Positions 38,362 through 49,611 of a DNA stretch of 64,000 nt are shown here, piece by piece. This stretch comes from Bradyrhizobium sp. AZCC 1721 (lineage in GTDB: Bacteria; Pseudomonadota; Alphaproteobacteria; Rhizobiales; Xanthobacteraceae): contig NZ_JAZHSB010000001.1 in NCBI RefSeq assembly GCF_036924715.1, positions 3,897,001 through 3,961,000 on the forward strand, written 5' to 3'. Within the stretch, counting starts at the first letter, position 1; each line of letters opens with the position of its first letter. The notes below the pieces were generated by a model that saw only the letters and a program-made list of their open reading frames with translations, ran no database searches and had not been told where the DNA came from. The translations under genes were made by a program, and so were the position numbers.

Positions 38362-38760
38362 CTAGTGGCCGAAAACCACCGCATGCATGATCCGTCCCGG
38401 CAGGAAGGTGAACAAGCCGGCGACGACGAGCGCTCCAAAGAAGATCGACACCATCGCTTTGCGGTGACCGCCGACATTGTGCCGGCGGGCATGCAGGACC
38501 GCGAGCGTCAGCATGATCGGCACAAAGATCGACAGCAGATGGATCGGGCTGAACAGCCCGAACATCCGAATCTCATGGATCCAGAGCGAACTGATCGCGA
38601 CCGCCGCCATCAGCACGACCCAGATCCAGCCGATGGTCCGGTGCGGCAGGGTTCCCTTCGGTGCTGCGAATTGCACGATGCCAAGCGCAAACGCCGCCAT
38701 GGCTGCGAAGGCATGCAACGGGATCGTCCCGGGCGCCTCTAGCAGCGGTGCGAGGCTCAT
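38362..38760 (-). CDS. DUF2306 membrane protein
   Basis: 132 aa with four hydrophobic helices and conserved His residues at helix ends (LHAFAAMAAFALGIVQF, HRTIGWIWVVLMAAVA, SPIHLLSIFVPIMLTLAVLHARRHN, HRKAMVSIFFGALVVAGLFTFLPGRIMHA). This spacing of Pro/His/Arg is that of the DUF2306 family of small inner-membrane proteins. Function unknown. Confidence 0.75.
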   Translation of the reverse strand: MSLAPLLEAPGTIPLHAFAAMAAFALGIVQFAAPKGTLPHRTIGWIWVVLMAAVAISSLWIHEIRMFGLFSPIHLLSIFVPIMLTLAVLHARRHNVGGHRKAMVSIFFGALVVAGLFTFLPGRIMHAVVFGH

Positions 38761-39006
38761 GGTGGGCGCTCCAGATCCGGTTGGCGTTCAAGGCTGGAGC
38801 AGTCTAAGTGAAATACCTCATGCGAATATTAATAGCATGACGGCTGAGCGAGCCGACCGCACACTCGGCGCAACGCGCCCGTAGATAGGTTTTCAGCCGA
38901 ATGCAGCGGATTCCCGCGGCGGCACATTAGCTGTAATGGCAGGCGTGAACGCCCCCTCTCGCAAGCGAATTTCTTGCTAGCCGATGCGCCGGCCGAAGGC
39001 TCGGCT

Positions 39007-39495
39007 CTAGAACGGGATGTCGTCGTCCATATCGCTGTTGCGGCTGCCCGCTGCGACCGCCCGCCGCGGCGCCGAGCTAGCCGGACCGCTCGAGCCGAAA
39101 TCACCGGAATCATCGGACCCGAAGCTGCCGCCCCCGCCGCCGCTGCGGCCGTCGAGCATGGTCAGGTTCGAGTTAAAGCCCTGCAGCACGACCTCGGTCG
39201 AGTATTTGTCGACCCCGCTCTGGTCGGTCCATTTGCGCGTCTGCAACTGACCCTCGATGTAAACCTTGGCGCCCTTCTTCAGATACTGTTCGGCGACCTT
39301 GCAGAGCCCCTCGTTGAAGATCACCACGCGGTGCCACTCGGTCTTTTCCTTGCGCTCGCCGGTGCCTTTGTCGCGCCAGGTCTCCGATGTCGCGATGCTC
39401 AGATTGGCGATCGGTCGCCCGTCCTGTGTCCGCCGGATTTCAGGATCCTTGCCGAGGTTTCCGACCAGAATCACCTTGTTCACGCTTCCCGCCAT
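39007..39495 (-). CDS. ssb: Single-stranded DNA-binding protein
   Basis: 162 aa from ATG 39495 (AGSVNKVILVGNLGKDPE). OB fold about 5-110, Gly-rich linker (SGGGGGSFGSDD), and the conserved acidic tip DMDDDIPF that recruits repair proteins. A LexA box (39697-39711) and a DnaA box (39667-39675) lie upstream, so it is probably SOS-induced. The longer in-frame start at 39609 adds residues unlike SSB. Confidence 0.95.
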   Translation of the reverse strand: MAGSVNKVILVGNLGKDPEIRRTQDGRPIANLSIATSETWRDKGTGERKEKTEWHRVVIFNEGLCKVAEQYLKKGAKVYIEGQLQTRKWTDQSGVDKYSTEVVLQGFNSNLTMLDGRSGGGGGSFGSDDSGDFGSSGPASSAPRRAVAAGSRNSDMDDDIPF

Positions 39496-39666
39496 CGCCG
39501 CTCTCCACTCGATATCGCCGGCAAAAATCACTGGTTCGGCCGCTTCCGTGCCGGCCGTCTTCAATTCTTGACCTGTCGCTTGTCCGTTTCCGCGTCCGCT
39601 CCCGGACATCCGGACCTATACACTGACAGACCCCGCTGACTTGGCGATCCCTCGGCAAGTCGCCGG

Positions 39667-39675
39667 TTATCCACA
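39667..39675. promoter_or_regulatory. DnaA box
   Basis: TTATCCACA, an exact match to the consensus DnaA box, in the ssb upstream region 22 bp from the LexA box. Alone it is more likely regulatory (DnaA as transcription factor) than part of an origin. Confidence 0.5.
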
Positions 39676-39696
39676 TATAGCATCGCCTACGTGCGC

Positions 39697-39711
39697 GTTC
39701 CAGCTTTGTTC
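39697..39711. promoter_or_regulatory. LexA (SOS) box before ssb
   Basis: GTTC-CAGCTTT-GTTC matches the alphaproteobacterial LexA consensus GTTC-N7-GTTC exactly, about 200 bp before the ssb start. It is paired in kind with the box before uvrA. Confidence 0.82.
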
Positions 39712-40000
39712 CGGATAACGCCCTATATGCGCCTGCTGGCGGCTTTGCAATCTCCAAGCGAACCCCGGAAACCCACGGGAGAACCGAAAGAAGCGAAATG
39801 GAACCCGAAAGTTCCCGTCTCGGTTCCAATTATACCAGATAAATCATAAGCTTCGTTCCATAAACTTGGTTGGCGCCTGTTGCATCCAGGACACGCCATT
39901 TCCGGTCGAGTCGCGCTATAGAATGCTTCAGTGGCGCGGGCGCTCGCGTCACAACAACGCTTCAGGCCTAGCGGGAAGCGGACAAAACTGGGGATAGATC

Positions 40001-40780
40001 ATGAAGAAGTATCTGTTAGCTTCGGTTGCTCTCATTGCGTTCGCTGCACCTGCGGCGGCGGCCGACCTCGCTGCGCGCCCTTACACCAAGGCGCCGCCTG
40101 CTCCGGTCGCTGCCGTGTATGATTGGACCGGCTTCTATATCGGTGCCAACGGTGGTTGGGGTTCGGGCCGCAAATGTTGGGACCTCACCGCCGACGCTGG
40201 GGGTCCGTTCATTCCGCCCGTGGCCGAAGGCTGCCACGATGCGACTGGCGGCACGGCCGGTGGTCAACTCGGCTACCGCTGGCAGGCCGGCACCTGGGTG
40301 TTCGGCGTGGAAGGGCAAGGCAACTGGGCTGACTTCACGGGTTCCAACACAAGTCTGGCCTTTGTCCCTCTCGTCGAGAATGAGTCGAGGATCAACGCGT
40401 TCGGGCTGATCACCGGTCAGGTTGGCTATGCCTGGAACAACGTCCTGCTCTACGTAAAGGGCGGTGCTGCGGTGACCAGCGACAAGTACAAGGGGTTCGA
40501 TGTCGCGACCGGGCTGCTGATCGACAGCGCCAAGGAAACGCGTTGGGGCGGCGTCGTTGGTGCCGGTCTCGAAGTCGGCTTCGCCCCGAACTGGTCGGTT
40601 GGCGTCGAGTACAACCACCTGTTCATGGGTGACCGCGACGTCGACTTTGCTGCATCCGGCAACTTTGTTGGTGTTCCGGCCGGCTCGTTTTCGAGGACTA
40701 GTAACATCAGCCAGGACGTCGATCTCGTCACGGTCCGCGTCAACTACCGCTGGGGTGGCCCAGTCATCGCGAGGTACTGA
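40001..40780 (+). CDS. Omp25/31-family outer-membrane beta-barrel protein
   Basis: 259 aa. Signal peptide (LLASVALIAFAAPAAAA) followed by the family's DLAARPYTKAPPA linker and WTGFYIGANGGWG opening. Alternating beta segments run to the end (LVTVRVNYRWGGPVIARY, not the usual terminal Phe). Two Cys (RKCWDL, EGCHDA) could bond in the first loop. The barrel probably acts as a structural porin-like protein. Two tandem hairpin terminators follow. Confidence 0.87.
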   Translation: MKKYLLASVALIAFAAPAAAADLAARPYTKAPPAPVAAVYDWTGFYIGANGGWGSGRKCWDLTADAGGPFIPPVAEGCHDATGGTAGGQLGYRWQAGTWVFGVEGQGNWADFTGSNTSLAFVPLVENESRINAFGLITGQVGYAWNNVLLYVKGGAAVTSDKYKGFDVATGLLIDSAKETRWGGVVGAGLEVGFAPNWSVGVEYNHLFMGDRDVDFAASGNFVGVPAGSFSRTSNISQDVDLVTVRVNYRWGGPVIARY

Positions 40781-40805
40781 TCGCAAAGCCAGCGCGGTAC
40801 TACGG

Positions 40806-40836
40806 AAAGGCCGGCTTCACGCCGGCCTTTTTGTTT
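40806..40836 (+). terminator. Terminator 1 of the Omp gene
   Basis: AAAGGCCGGC and GCCGGCCTTT form a perfect stem with loop TTCAC, then TTGTTT. It follows the Omp stop by 25 bp. Confidence 0.9.
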
Positions 40837-40855
40837 GCGGTGATAACCAGCACTG

Positions 40856-40887
40856 AAAAGGCCGGCCTTGCGCCGGCCTTTTTGTTT
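40856..40887 (+). terminator. Terminator 2, near-copy of terminator 1
   Basis: The same stem (AAAAGGCCGGC / GCCGGCCTTTTT) with a different loop (CTTGC), 50 bp further on. Being a near copy of the first, it probably arose by duplication and insulates the next Omp gene. Confidence 0.88.
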
Positions 40888-41058
40888 GGTTGTAGACCGG
40901 CACACCCGACACCCGGAACGGTTGTATTTCCATGCTTTTGCCGCTGATGTGGTATTTCCGCGACAGCATTTTTCGGGAACTTCGCGCTATATCGCCAAGC
41001 AACCTCAAATTGACGGCTGAGGAAAGTTGCGTTGGAGAGCCGCGAAAGGAAAAAGAAA

Positions 41059-41715
41059 ATGAAGAAGATTCTGCTGACCACCACTGGCCTGATCGCGCTT
41101 GGGATGGCGCCTGCGATGGCCGCCGATCTCGCTGCCAGGCCCTACACCAAGGCGCCGGCCGCAGCGATTGCGATCAATAACTGGACCGGCTTCTACATCG
41201 GTGCGATGGGCGGCTACGCACAACAAACCGATTCGACCCTGGGCCTGGGCAAGGTGAAGGGCGGCTTCGCCGGCGGTACGCTCGGCTACAACTGGCAGAC
41301 CGGCAACCTTGTCCTCGGCGTCGAGGCCGATGCCGCCTGGGCGGATGTTGGCTTCACTGTGGGCAACCCGGCGCTTGCCGCATTCGAGACCCGGATTCGC
41401 GACATGGGCACCGTTCGTGGCCGCATCGGCTACGCCTTCGACCAGGTCCTCATCTACGGTACCGGCGGCTACGCCTGGGCCGACAACCGTGTAACGGCGT
41501 CGCTGGGCGGCTTGAGCGCATCGGATAGCAAAATTCACTCTGGCTGGACGCTCGGTGCTGGCGTCGAGGTCATGTTCGCACCGAAATGGTCGGTCAAGGC
41601 CGAGTACCTTTATCGCAGCTTCCAAGGCGAGACCTACTTCGCAGGCGTCGCTCCTCTTGCGAGCGGAACGCTCGATCTCAACAGCGTTCAGGTCGGCGTG
41701 AACTACCACTTCTAA
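41059..41715 (+). CDS. Omp25/31-family outer-membrane beta-barrel protein
   Basis: 218 aa from the ATG at 41059 (KKILLTTTGLIALG); nine residues upstream in the frame are unlike a signal. It shares the DLAARPYTKAPAA linker and WTGFYIGAMGGYA opening with its neighbour and with the gene at 47930. The ending VQVGVNYHF has the C-terminal Phe of outer-membrane barrels. Probably a tandem duplicate of the 40001 gene. Loop lengths differ most. Confidence 0.88.
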   Translation: MKKILLTTTGLIALGMAPAMAADLAARPYTKAPAAAIAINNWTGFYIGAMGGYAQQTDSTLGLGKVKGGFAGGTLGYNWQTGNLVLGVEADAAWADVGFTVGNPALAAFETRIRDMGTVRGRIGYAFDQVLIYGTGGYAWADNRVTASLGGLSASDSKIHSGWTLGAGVEVMFAPKWSVKAEYLYRSFQGETYFAGVAPLASGTLDLNSVQVGVNYHF

Positions 41716-41737
41716 GGCTTCCTGCTGAAGTGACAGC

Positions 41738-41778
41738 GCCTCCGTTCCGGCAACCCGGAACGGAGGCATTTTTGTTTT
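41738..41778 (+). terminator. Terminator of second Omp gene
   Basis: GCCTCCGTTCCGG pairs with CCGGAACGGAGGC in an uninterrupted 13-bp stem, followed by ATTTTTGTTTTTG. Confidence 0.92.
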
Positions 41779-41877
41779 TGAGTATCTTCGATGAGATCTG
41801 CTGCCTGCTGCTGCCAAAAATATGACAGCACAAACAATCCGTTGATGATTCGCGCGCGGTACTGGAAATTCCCCGCC

Positions 41878-41892
41878 GTTCTTCCTATGTTC
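41878..41892. promoter_or_regulatory. LexA (SOS) box before uvrA
   Basis: GTTC-TTCCTAT-GTTC, an exact GTTC-N7-GTTC LexA site, 88 bp before the chosen uvrA start. Confidence 0.85.
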
Positions 41893-41980
41893 CGACTTTC
41901 AATCAACGGCGCCTGATCCCGGTCCCTCGCCGGCAATGCGCGCCCAACGTGGCGCGTGCCTCGCGCCTGGAAATGCCGAT

Positions 41981-44962
<2,982 letters not shown>

Positions 44963-44968
44963 GGACGC

Positions 44969-45754
44969 ATGGCCGCAAAGAAACTGGAGCTTCGAAATTT
45001 TATCCAGATCGATGAAAAACAGATCGACTCAATCCTGGCTCAGCTTTCAACTTCGTATTCGGTGATTGAGAATCTCAAAGCTAAGTTCGGGTTTTCATAT
45101 GCGAGCGCTACGTTTGAACTCGAAGCCAACTCAAGAAGAGACACAAGCGTGGTCAGGAAGATTGCTCGACTTGAGCGCTATTTGGAGCGCAACCGTCTCA
45201 TCAGCACGGCACGCCCACGACGGATGCCGCACGCGCTTTTGAATTCATCCCAATATTGGTGGGTGAAGGAAACATTCACTGCGCGAAGAGTGACTATTCC
45301 GGCATCGTCCATACTCAAGACCTCTGGTGCCGAGGTACTGACGGTATGGGTATCTGACCCAAAGCGTGCTCCTAAGCCGAGGCACGAATGGGACTTCACT
45401 GGCAGCTTTTTATTCTTACCAACCATGCACTACGACGAAGGAAAGACTAGCACTGTCTGGTCTGGTTGCTCGGCTTTGCGGTTCATCGCAAATGCAGCGC
45501 TGGGACAGCCGCTAACCGCTACCGATCCCAACGAGAGTCTCGGGAGGTTCAGCACTAAGCATCCAATTGAAAAACTCGCTGAACTCAACGCTACGGTGCA
45601 CGAAGCACGGAGGCTCGAAAGCCTCTATTACGTAAGATACATCACGAACGAACAGACTTACCTAGTGAAGGACCGCGAAGTGAGAGTGAATGATGTAGTC
45701 GGTTATCCGATTTACATCTCAGCGTACCCTGAGCTCTTTAGATCCGCTTCATAA
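44969..45754 (+). CDS. Unrecognised low-GC protein, 261 aa
   Basis: Starts six bases after the uvrA stop. GC content is far below that of its neighbours and codon use is unlike the host. The protein has no signal or membrane segment. Opening ELRNFIQIDEKQIDSILAQL, then ARLERYLERN, a beta-rich middle (YWWVKETFTARRVTIPASS ... VLTVWVSD, GSFLFLPTMHYDEG) and an end with YYVRYITNEQTYLV. It calls to mind DUF7019-like proteins (Y/I-x-ID-x-KID-x-L-AQ then RYLE) but this is only an impression. Acquired gene, function unknown. Confidence 0.65.
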   Translation: MAAKKLELRNFIQIDEKQIDSILAQLSTSYSVIENLKAKFGFSYASATFELEANSRRDTSVVRKIARLERYLERNRLISTARPRRMPHALLNSSQYWWVKETFTARRVTIPASSILKTSGAEVLTVWVSDPKRAPKPRHEWDFTGSFLFLPTMHYDEGKTSTVWSGCSALRFIANAALGQPLTATDPNESLGRFSTKHPIEKLAELNATVHEARRLESLYYVRYITNEQTYLVKDREVRVNDVVGYPIYISAYPELFRSAS

Positions 45755-45777
45755 GCCTTGGACAGTACGTGGGATTA

Positions 45778-45834
45778 GTAGAGCGCAGCGAAACCCATCA
45801 CCGTCGTAAAGCGGTGGGGTTTCGCTACGCTCTA
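45778..45834. repeat. Inverted repeat
   Basis: Arms GTAGAGCGCAGCGAAACCC and GGGTTTCGCTACGCTCTAC pair across a short centre (near 45803-45812). It belongs to a hairpin type common between Bradyrhizobium genes and separates the convergent 44969 and PRC-barrel genes, possibly ending both transcripts. Confidence 0.75.
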
Positions 45835-45847
45835 CCCCCGTACGGCC

Positions 45848-46174
45848 CTACACCCCCCAATAATGCGGATGCGGTCGCGAGCGGTCGCCCCAGTCGAAGG
45901 CGTCGTCGTCGAGTTCGGACGGGCCTGCGCGCAGATCCTCCAGTGTCACGTCGGATTGGTAGGCCTGACGCGCGGGATCAAATCGGAGTGCGTCCCACCG
46001 GATCGGACAATGATGGTGGCTGCCGAGTAGCCCTCCGGTCTTGATCACGGCGTAGGCAACCGTTCCGCTCACCTTGTCGAGCATCAGCCGCTCGATCGAG
46101 CCGAGCTTTGTGCCGTCGCGCCCATACACGCTCACGCGCTCGACGCGATCACTAGGCACCAGGGTATGAGGCAT
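45848..46174 (-). CDS. PRC-barrel domain protein (108 aa)
   Basis: Start at 46174, with GGGAGG six bases upstream; the longer frame is not coding. The PRC-barrel core is VERVSVYGRDGTKLGSIERLMLDKVSGTVAYAV, followed by CPIRWDALRFDPARQAY. The C-terminus is acidic then His/Pro-rich (RPHPHYWGV). Such small proteins are soluble and linked to stress or RNA/photosynthetic functions elsewhere; role here unknown. Confidence 0.8.
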   Translation of the reverse strand: MPHTLVPSDRVERVSVYGRDGTKLGSIERLMLDKVSGTVAYAVIKTGGLLGSHHHCPIRWDALRFDPARQAYQSDVTLEDLRAGPSELDDDAFDWGDRSRPHPHYWGV

Positions 46175-46426
46175 GGCGACCTCCCTGCTTTCCCTTGTTC
46201 GGTCAATATATAGCACAACAGCGGACCGGCTTGGATGATCCAACCTGCGACAAAGTTTGCAGTTGCTGTGGGATGGGTGGAGCGACTTGTCCGCCCAAGC
46301 CCAACGAGCATAGGCGGAAGCGATACCCATCGAAGTTGCCGCGCGATGCACAATGGTGATTTCGCGGAGCTTATCATCGGGCCGGCCGACAGGCCGGCCC
46401 CGTTGGCTCCGCCCACCCACAAACCC

Positions 46427-47197
46427 TCACTCCTCGATCGCGGCCTGCACAAATCCATCCGGATCGTCGCAAAACTCGCGCAGCACCTTGTAGTGGTCGG
46501 TCTCGCGCACCGTCACCGGCTCCAGCCCGTACTTCGTCAGCCGCAGCAGCGTCGCGTTCGGATACGCCATCAGCACTGGCGAATGCGTGGCCATGATGAT
46601 CTGGCAATGGCCGATCTGGTCCATCCGCCGCATCAGTTTGAGAAACTCGATCTGCCGCGATGGCGACAGCGCGGATTCCGGTTCGTCGAAGATGAAGATG
46701 CCCTGGCGCTGGCAGCGCTCCTCGAAGAAACGCAAAAAGCCTTCGCCGTGGGAATGGGAGAGAAAGTCAGGCGGAGGTGGCCCGGGCGTTCCGATGGCGG
46801 CCTCATCGAGGTATCGCGCGACGGAGAAAAAACTCTCAGCGCGGAAGAACCAGCCATGGGTGATCTTGGGCAGCCAACTTGCGCGAAGCGCAGTTGACAG
46901 CGTGCCACCCATTTTCTCCAACGCCTTCGAATGATCGACGGGCATGTATCCCTTGCCGCCACCGGCTTCGTCGTAGCCGGCGAGCACAGCAATGCCTTCG
47001 AGCAAGGTCGATTTGCCGGTGCCGTTCTCGCCGACGATGATCGTGATCGCCTTGTTGAAACTCAGTTCGAACTCATCGCGCAGCAGCGGCAGGCAGAACG
47101 GATAGACCTCGCGGTTGGTGATGCGTGCCGGCTCCAGCCAGATGCGCTTGAGGTACGGCGCCGGCAGATTGATCGCACGATTGCGCTTGTAAGCCAT
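46427..47197 (-). CDS. AAA-family ATPase (ABC-like, single gene)
   Basis: 256 aa with P-loop GENGTGKS (56-63) following ITIIV, a Walker B IFIFDEPESALSPSRQ, and an H-loop-like IIMATHSPVLMAYP. The layout is that of stand-alone AAA_21/OLD-like ATPases. No nuclease domain and no partner gene are seen, so it is not a complete OLD or Lamassu-type system. Substrate unknown. Confidence 0.82.
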   Translation of the reverse strand: MAYKRNRAINLPAPYLKRIWLEPARITNREVYPFCLPLLRDEFELSFNKAITIIVGENGTGKSTLLEGIAVLAGYDEAGGGKGYMPVDHSKALEKMGGTLSTALRASWLPKITHGWFFRAESFFSVARYLDEAAIGTPGPPPPDFLSHSHGEGFLRFFEERCQRQGIFIFDEPESALSPSRQIEFLKLMRRMDQIGHCQIIMATHSPVLMAYPNATLLRLTKYGLEPVTVRETDHYKVLREFCDDPDGFVQAAIEE

Positions 47198-47276
47198 GGT
47201 TCGCAGCCCCGCGGAACAAAGTCATTCGGAAGGGTTATACAGACAATGCCGCACAATCCTAGATGGTACCCTGCCG

Positions 47277-47600
47277 ATGCCGAGCGCCGCCTACACCCTC
47301 TTCCGCAATGCCATCCTCGGCGAGCAGCAGGTCGTCTGCGTTTATGACGGCCGCGTCCGCGAACTATGCCCGCACATCATCGGCGCCAACAAGAGCGGTG
47401 AAGAGGTCGTGCTGGCCTGGCAGTTTGCCGGCGAAAGCAGTGGCCCGCTGCCGCAATGGCGCTGCCTGAAGCTCGCGAATGTCAGGGATGCGCGCACGCG
47501 CCCGGGCCGCTGGCACGAGGGTCGCTCGCATCGCACGACGCAGACCTGCGTCAACGAGATCGATCTCGACATCAACGTTCACGTTCGAAAGCGGCGCTGA
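47277..47600 (+). CDS. Conserved hypothetical, WYL-like (107 aa)
   Basis: Start at 47277; the longer frame (47196) has an unlikely N-terminus. The segment LFRNAILGEQQVVCVYDGRVRELCPHIIG ... EEVVLAWQF resembles the beta-sandwich of WYL-type domains. Two other Cys follow (WRCLKLA and TCVNEI). No DNA-binding part. Divergent from the ATPase gene with an 80-bp gap. Confidence 0.6.
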   Translation: MPSAAYTLFRNAILGEQQVVCVYDGRVRELCPHIIGANKSGEEVVLAWQFAGESSGPLPQWRCLKLANVRDARTRPGRWHEGRSHRTTQTCVNEIDLDINVHVRKRR

Positions 47601-47929
47601 CGCGAGGCCTGCCTGCCCTCTCTCTCTCTCTCGCGCGCGCGCAAATCGAGAACGCACTCCACGCCACACGTCGCCGCACTGCTGTCGAAATAGCAACCTG
47701 TCCGCGCCAATGAGCGAACGCGCTTCGGTCCAATTTTTGCCGGCATACATGACGTATGGTTAACCTGCGAACGACGTTCTCACATCCGCGCAAACGTCGC
47801 TTGCAGACGGCTCTTTGGGGGCGCATTCGCGCCCGCTTTCCGAAAACGATACGTCACCATGCCGGTGCAATCGGTCCGCTATGGGGCCTGCAGGGGGTTA
47901 TACGAGTGTTCAACTTCAGGGGACAAAAT
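47601..47929. other. Upstream region of the third Omp gene
   Basis: 329 bp without a gene. It contains a CT then CG dinucleotide tract (47618-47642) and a TTAAC half-site (47759). The Omp promoter should lie in the right part, but no clear consensus is seen. Confidence 0.5.
47618..47642. repeat. CT/CG dinucleotide tract
   Basis: Seven CT units run straight into five CG units. Such tracts can slip in replication and may adopt unusual DNA forms. It lies just after the WYL-like gene. Confidence 0.8.
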
Positions 47930-48595
47930 ATGAAACGACTACTTTTAGCTGGTGTGGCTCTTTCGGTCGCGAGCGCGGCCTCGGCCGCCGACCTTCGGGC
48001 GCGGCCCTATCCCAAGGCCGCCCCGGCGACGGTGGTTGCCGCGTATAACTGGTCCGGCTTCTATATCGGCGCGATGGGCGGCTATGGCTGGGAGAGCGAG
48101 GGCGATGGCGGCGGCGGCTTCGGCGGCGGCACTATCGGCTACAACTGGCAGCTTCCCGGTAGCCAGTTCGTATTCGGTGTCGAAGTCGACGCCGCCGGCG
48201 CCAGCATCAAGGACAGCCTCACCGCAGACATCGGCGGGGGCGTCCTGGCCACGGAGGAACTCAAGATCAACTCGTTCGGCAGCGTGACCGGCCGCGCGGG
48301 CTTCGCATTGGATGCGGCCCTCATCTACGCCAAGGGCGGTTTTGCGTGGGCCAACAGAAAGGACTCCCTTTCAGTGCCCGCGCTCGGCGTGTCGCTTTCG
48401 GATAGCCAGTCTCACACCGGATACACCATCGGCGGCGGCCTCGAATATTTGTTCACGCCGAACTGGTCGGCCAAGGCCGAATACATGTACACCAGCCTCG
48501 GCAGCGAGACCTACAATCTGGGCGGCGACGTGTTTGACTCCGGCACGATCGATTTTCACACCATCAAGGTCGGCGTGAATTATCACTTCAGGTGA
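47930..48595 (+). CDS. Omp25/31-family outer-membrane beta-barrel protein
   Basis: 221 aa from ATG 47930 with AGGGGA upstream; the frame from 47756 is not a signal. Signal peptide (LLLAGVALSVASAASA), then DLRARPYPKAAPA and WSGFYIGAMGGYG. Ends IKVGVNYHFR, one residue past the usual Phe. It is closest in plan to the gene at 41059 (shared AMGGY, GTIGYNWQ, GGLEYLFTPNWSAKAEYMY), so the window has three paralogues. Confidence 0.87.
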   Translation: MKRLLLAGVALSVASAASAADLRARPYPKAAPATVVAAYNWSGFYIGAMGGYGWESEGDGGGGFGGGTIGYNWQLPGSQFVFGVEVDAAGASIKDSLTADIGGGVLATEELKINSFGSVTGRAGFALDAALIYAKGGFAWANRKDSLSVPALGVSLSDSQSHTGYTIGGGLEYLFTPNWSAKAEYMYTSLGSETYNLGGDVFDSGTIDFHTIKVGVNYHFR

Positions 48596-48619
48596 GCCGA
48601 GAATTGTAACTAATACGAA

Positions 48620-48723
48620 CCGTCGTCACCCGCGAAAGCGGGTGACCCAGTATTCCAGAGACAGCGGTGTTTGGCCGATAAGCCGCGGCGTACTGGATAC
48701 CCCGCATTCGCGGGGTATGACAC
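48620..48723. repeat. Imperfect inverted repeat, family 1
   Basis: Begins CCGTCGTCACCCGCG and ends TTCGCGGGGTATGACA, with GACCCAGTATTCCAGAGAC and GGCGTACTGGAT inner arms, matching 6442-6560 most closely (both share GCCGCGGCGTACTGGAT). Confidence 0.75.
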
Positions 48724-48749
48724 CGAGTTTGTAACGAACAACGGACCGC

Positions 48750-49607
48750 TCAAAGCACCTCGAGCACTAGCTCCATCGTCATCAGCACCGGATTGTCACC
48801 GCGCATCAGCCGCCCCTCGGCGATGCCGCCGAGATAATCGACCAGCGCGACATCGAGCTCAGCCTGCAGTATGCCGTCGGCGCCGGGCGCGATCAGGCCG
48901 TCCCTGATCGCAAGCTCGGTTGCAAACGGCACCACGGTTCGGCCATCGGTGAAATGGGCGCCGATGGTGGAGCCGACGCCGCCGTGAATCCGCGCACGCA
49001 GGAATCCGTGCTGCCGGCAGAACGTCTCCAGCGCCGCTGCAAAATCCTGGTTCGGCCGCAGCCGCAACGCAAAGGCGCGGCTGGTGGTCTCGCCGGCCGT
49101 GCTCGCGCACGCCACCGGCCCGAACAATTTGAAATTGGTCTCGGGATCAGGCTCAGCCACAAACATCGCGCCGTCGATGCCGAATGCTTCCACCGCGAAC
49201 GATTCGGCGACGACGCTTTCCTCTGGAAGAATGTGGCCGCCGTGCAGATGTCCGTCCGTCTCGGTCCACAGCCCGTGGCAATGGAAGAACGGCGCGCCGT
49301 CGCGCCCGCCGAGCGTCATCGCGCCGAGCTTCAGTCGCGTGATGCCGGCGGGCCGAAACGTGTCGCTGTAGAACGCGGCATTGGCGCCGGTCTTCGACAG
49401 CGCCGGCATCACATAGGCAAACGGCCCGAGTGCCCCTCCCCGCATGCTCAACACGCCGCCGGAAAATCCGGCTTCGGCAAAGCCGCGGCGCGCGGCCTCG
49501 AGCAGCGGCAGGCCCGCCTGCAGCGTGAACGAGAACGCCCGTCCCCGCGCCTCAACCCATTGGATGCGCTCGGGCGCGGGCGGCCCGGGCTGCGCGACGC
49601 TGCGCAT
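48750..49607 (-). CDS. Double DUF296 (PPC) protein
   Basis: 285 aa from the ATG at 49607. Two PPC/DUF296-like halves: the first has GGVLSMRGGALG and FHCHGLWTETDGHLHGGHILPEE with the His-rich metal site, the second has FLRARIHGGVGSTIGAHFTDG. DUF296 domains are found in plant AT-hook proteins and in bacterial proteins of unknown role. Four bases separate it from the acyl-CoA ligase stop upstream, so the two are one operon. Confidence 0.72.
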   Translation of the reverse strand: MRSVAQPGPPAPERIQWVEARGRAFSFTLQAGLPLLEAARRGFAEAGFSGGVLSMRGGALGPFAYVMPALSKTGANAAFYSDTFRPAGITRLKLGAMTLGGRDGAPFFHCHGLWTETDGHLHGGHILPEESVVAESFAVEAFGIDGAMFVAEPDPETNFKLFGPVACASTAGETTSRAFALRLRPNQDFAAALETFCRQHGFLRARIHGGVGSTIGAHFTDGRTVVPFATELAIRDGLIAPGADGILQAELDVALVDYLGGIAEGRLMRGDNPVLMTMELVLEVL

Positions 49608-49611
49608 CGCC

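Larger units (their letters stand above)
39496..40000. other. Control region between ssb and an Omp gene
   Basis: 505 bp with no gene. It holds the DnaA box and LexA box of ssb and, further right, an AT-richer stretch (AATTATACCAGATAAATCATAAGC near 39825-39850) that may carry promoter elements of the Omp gene at 40001. No clear -35/-10 pair was assigned. Confidence 0.6.

Noticed and set aside
46427..47197. Possible OLD- or Lamassu-like defence system
   Set aside because: Only the single ATPase is present; no nuclease, effector or second subunit lies next to it.
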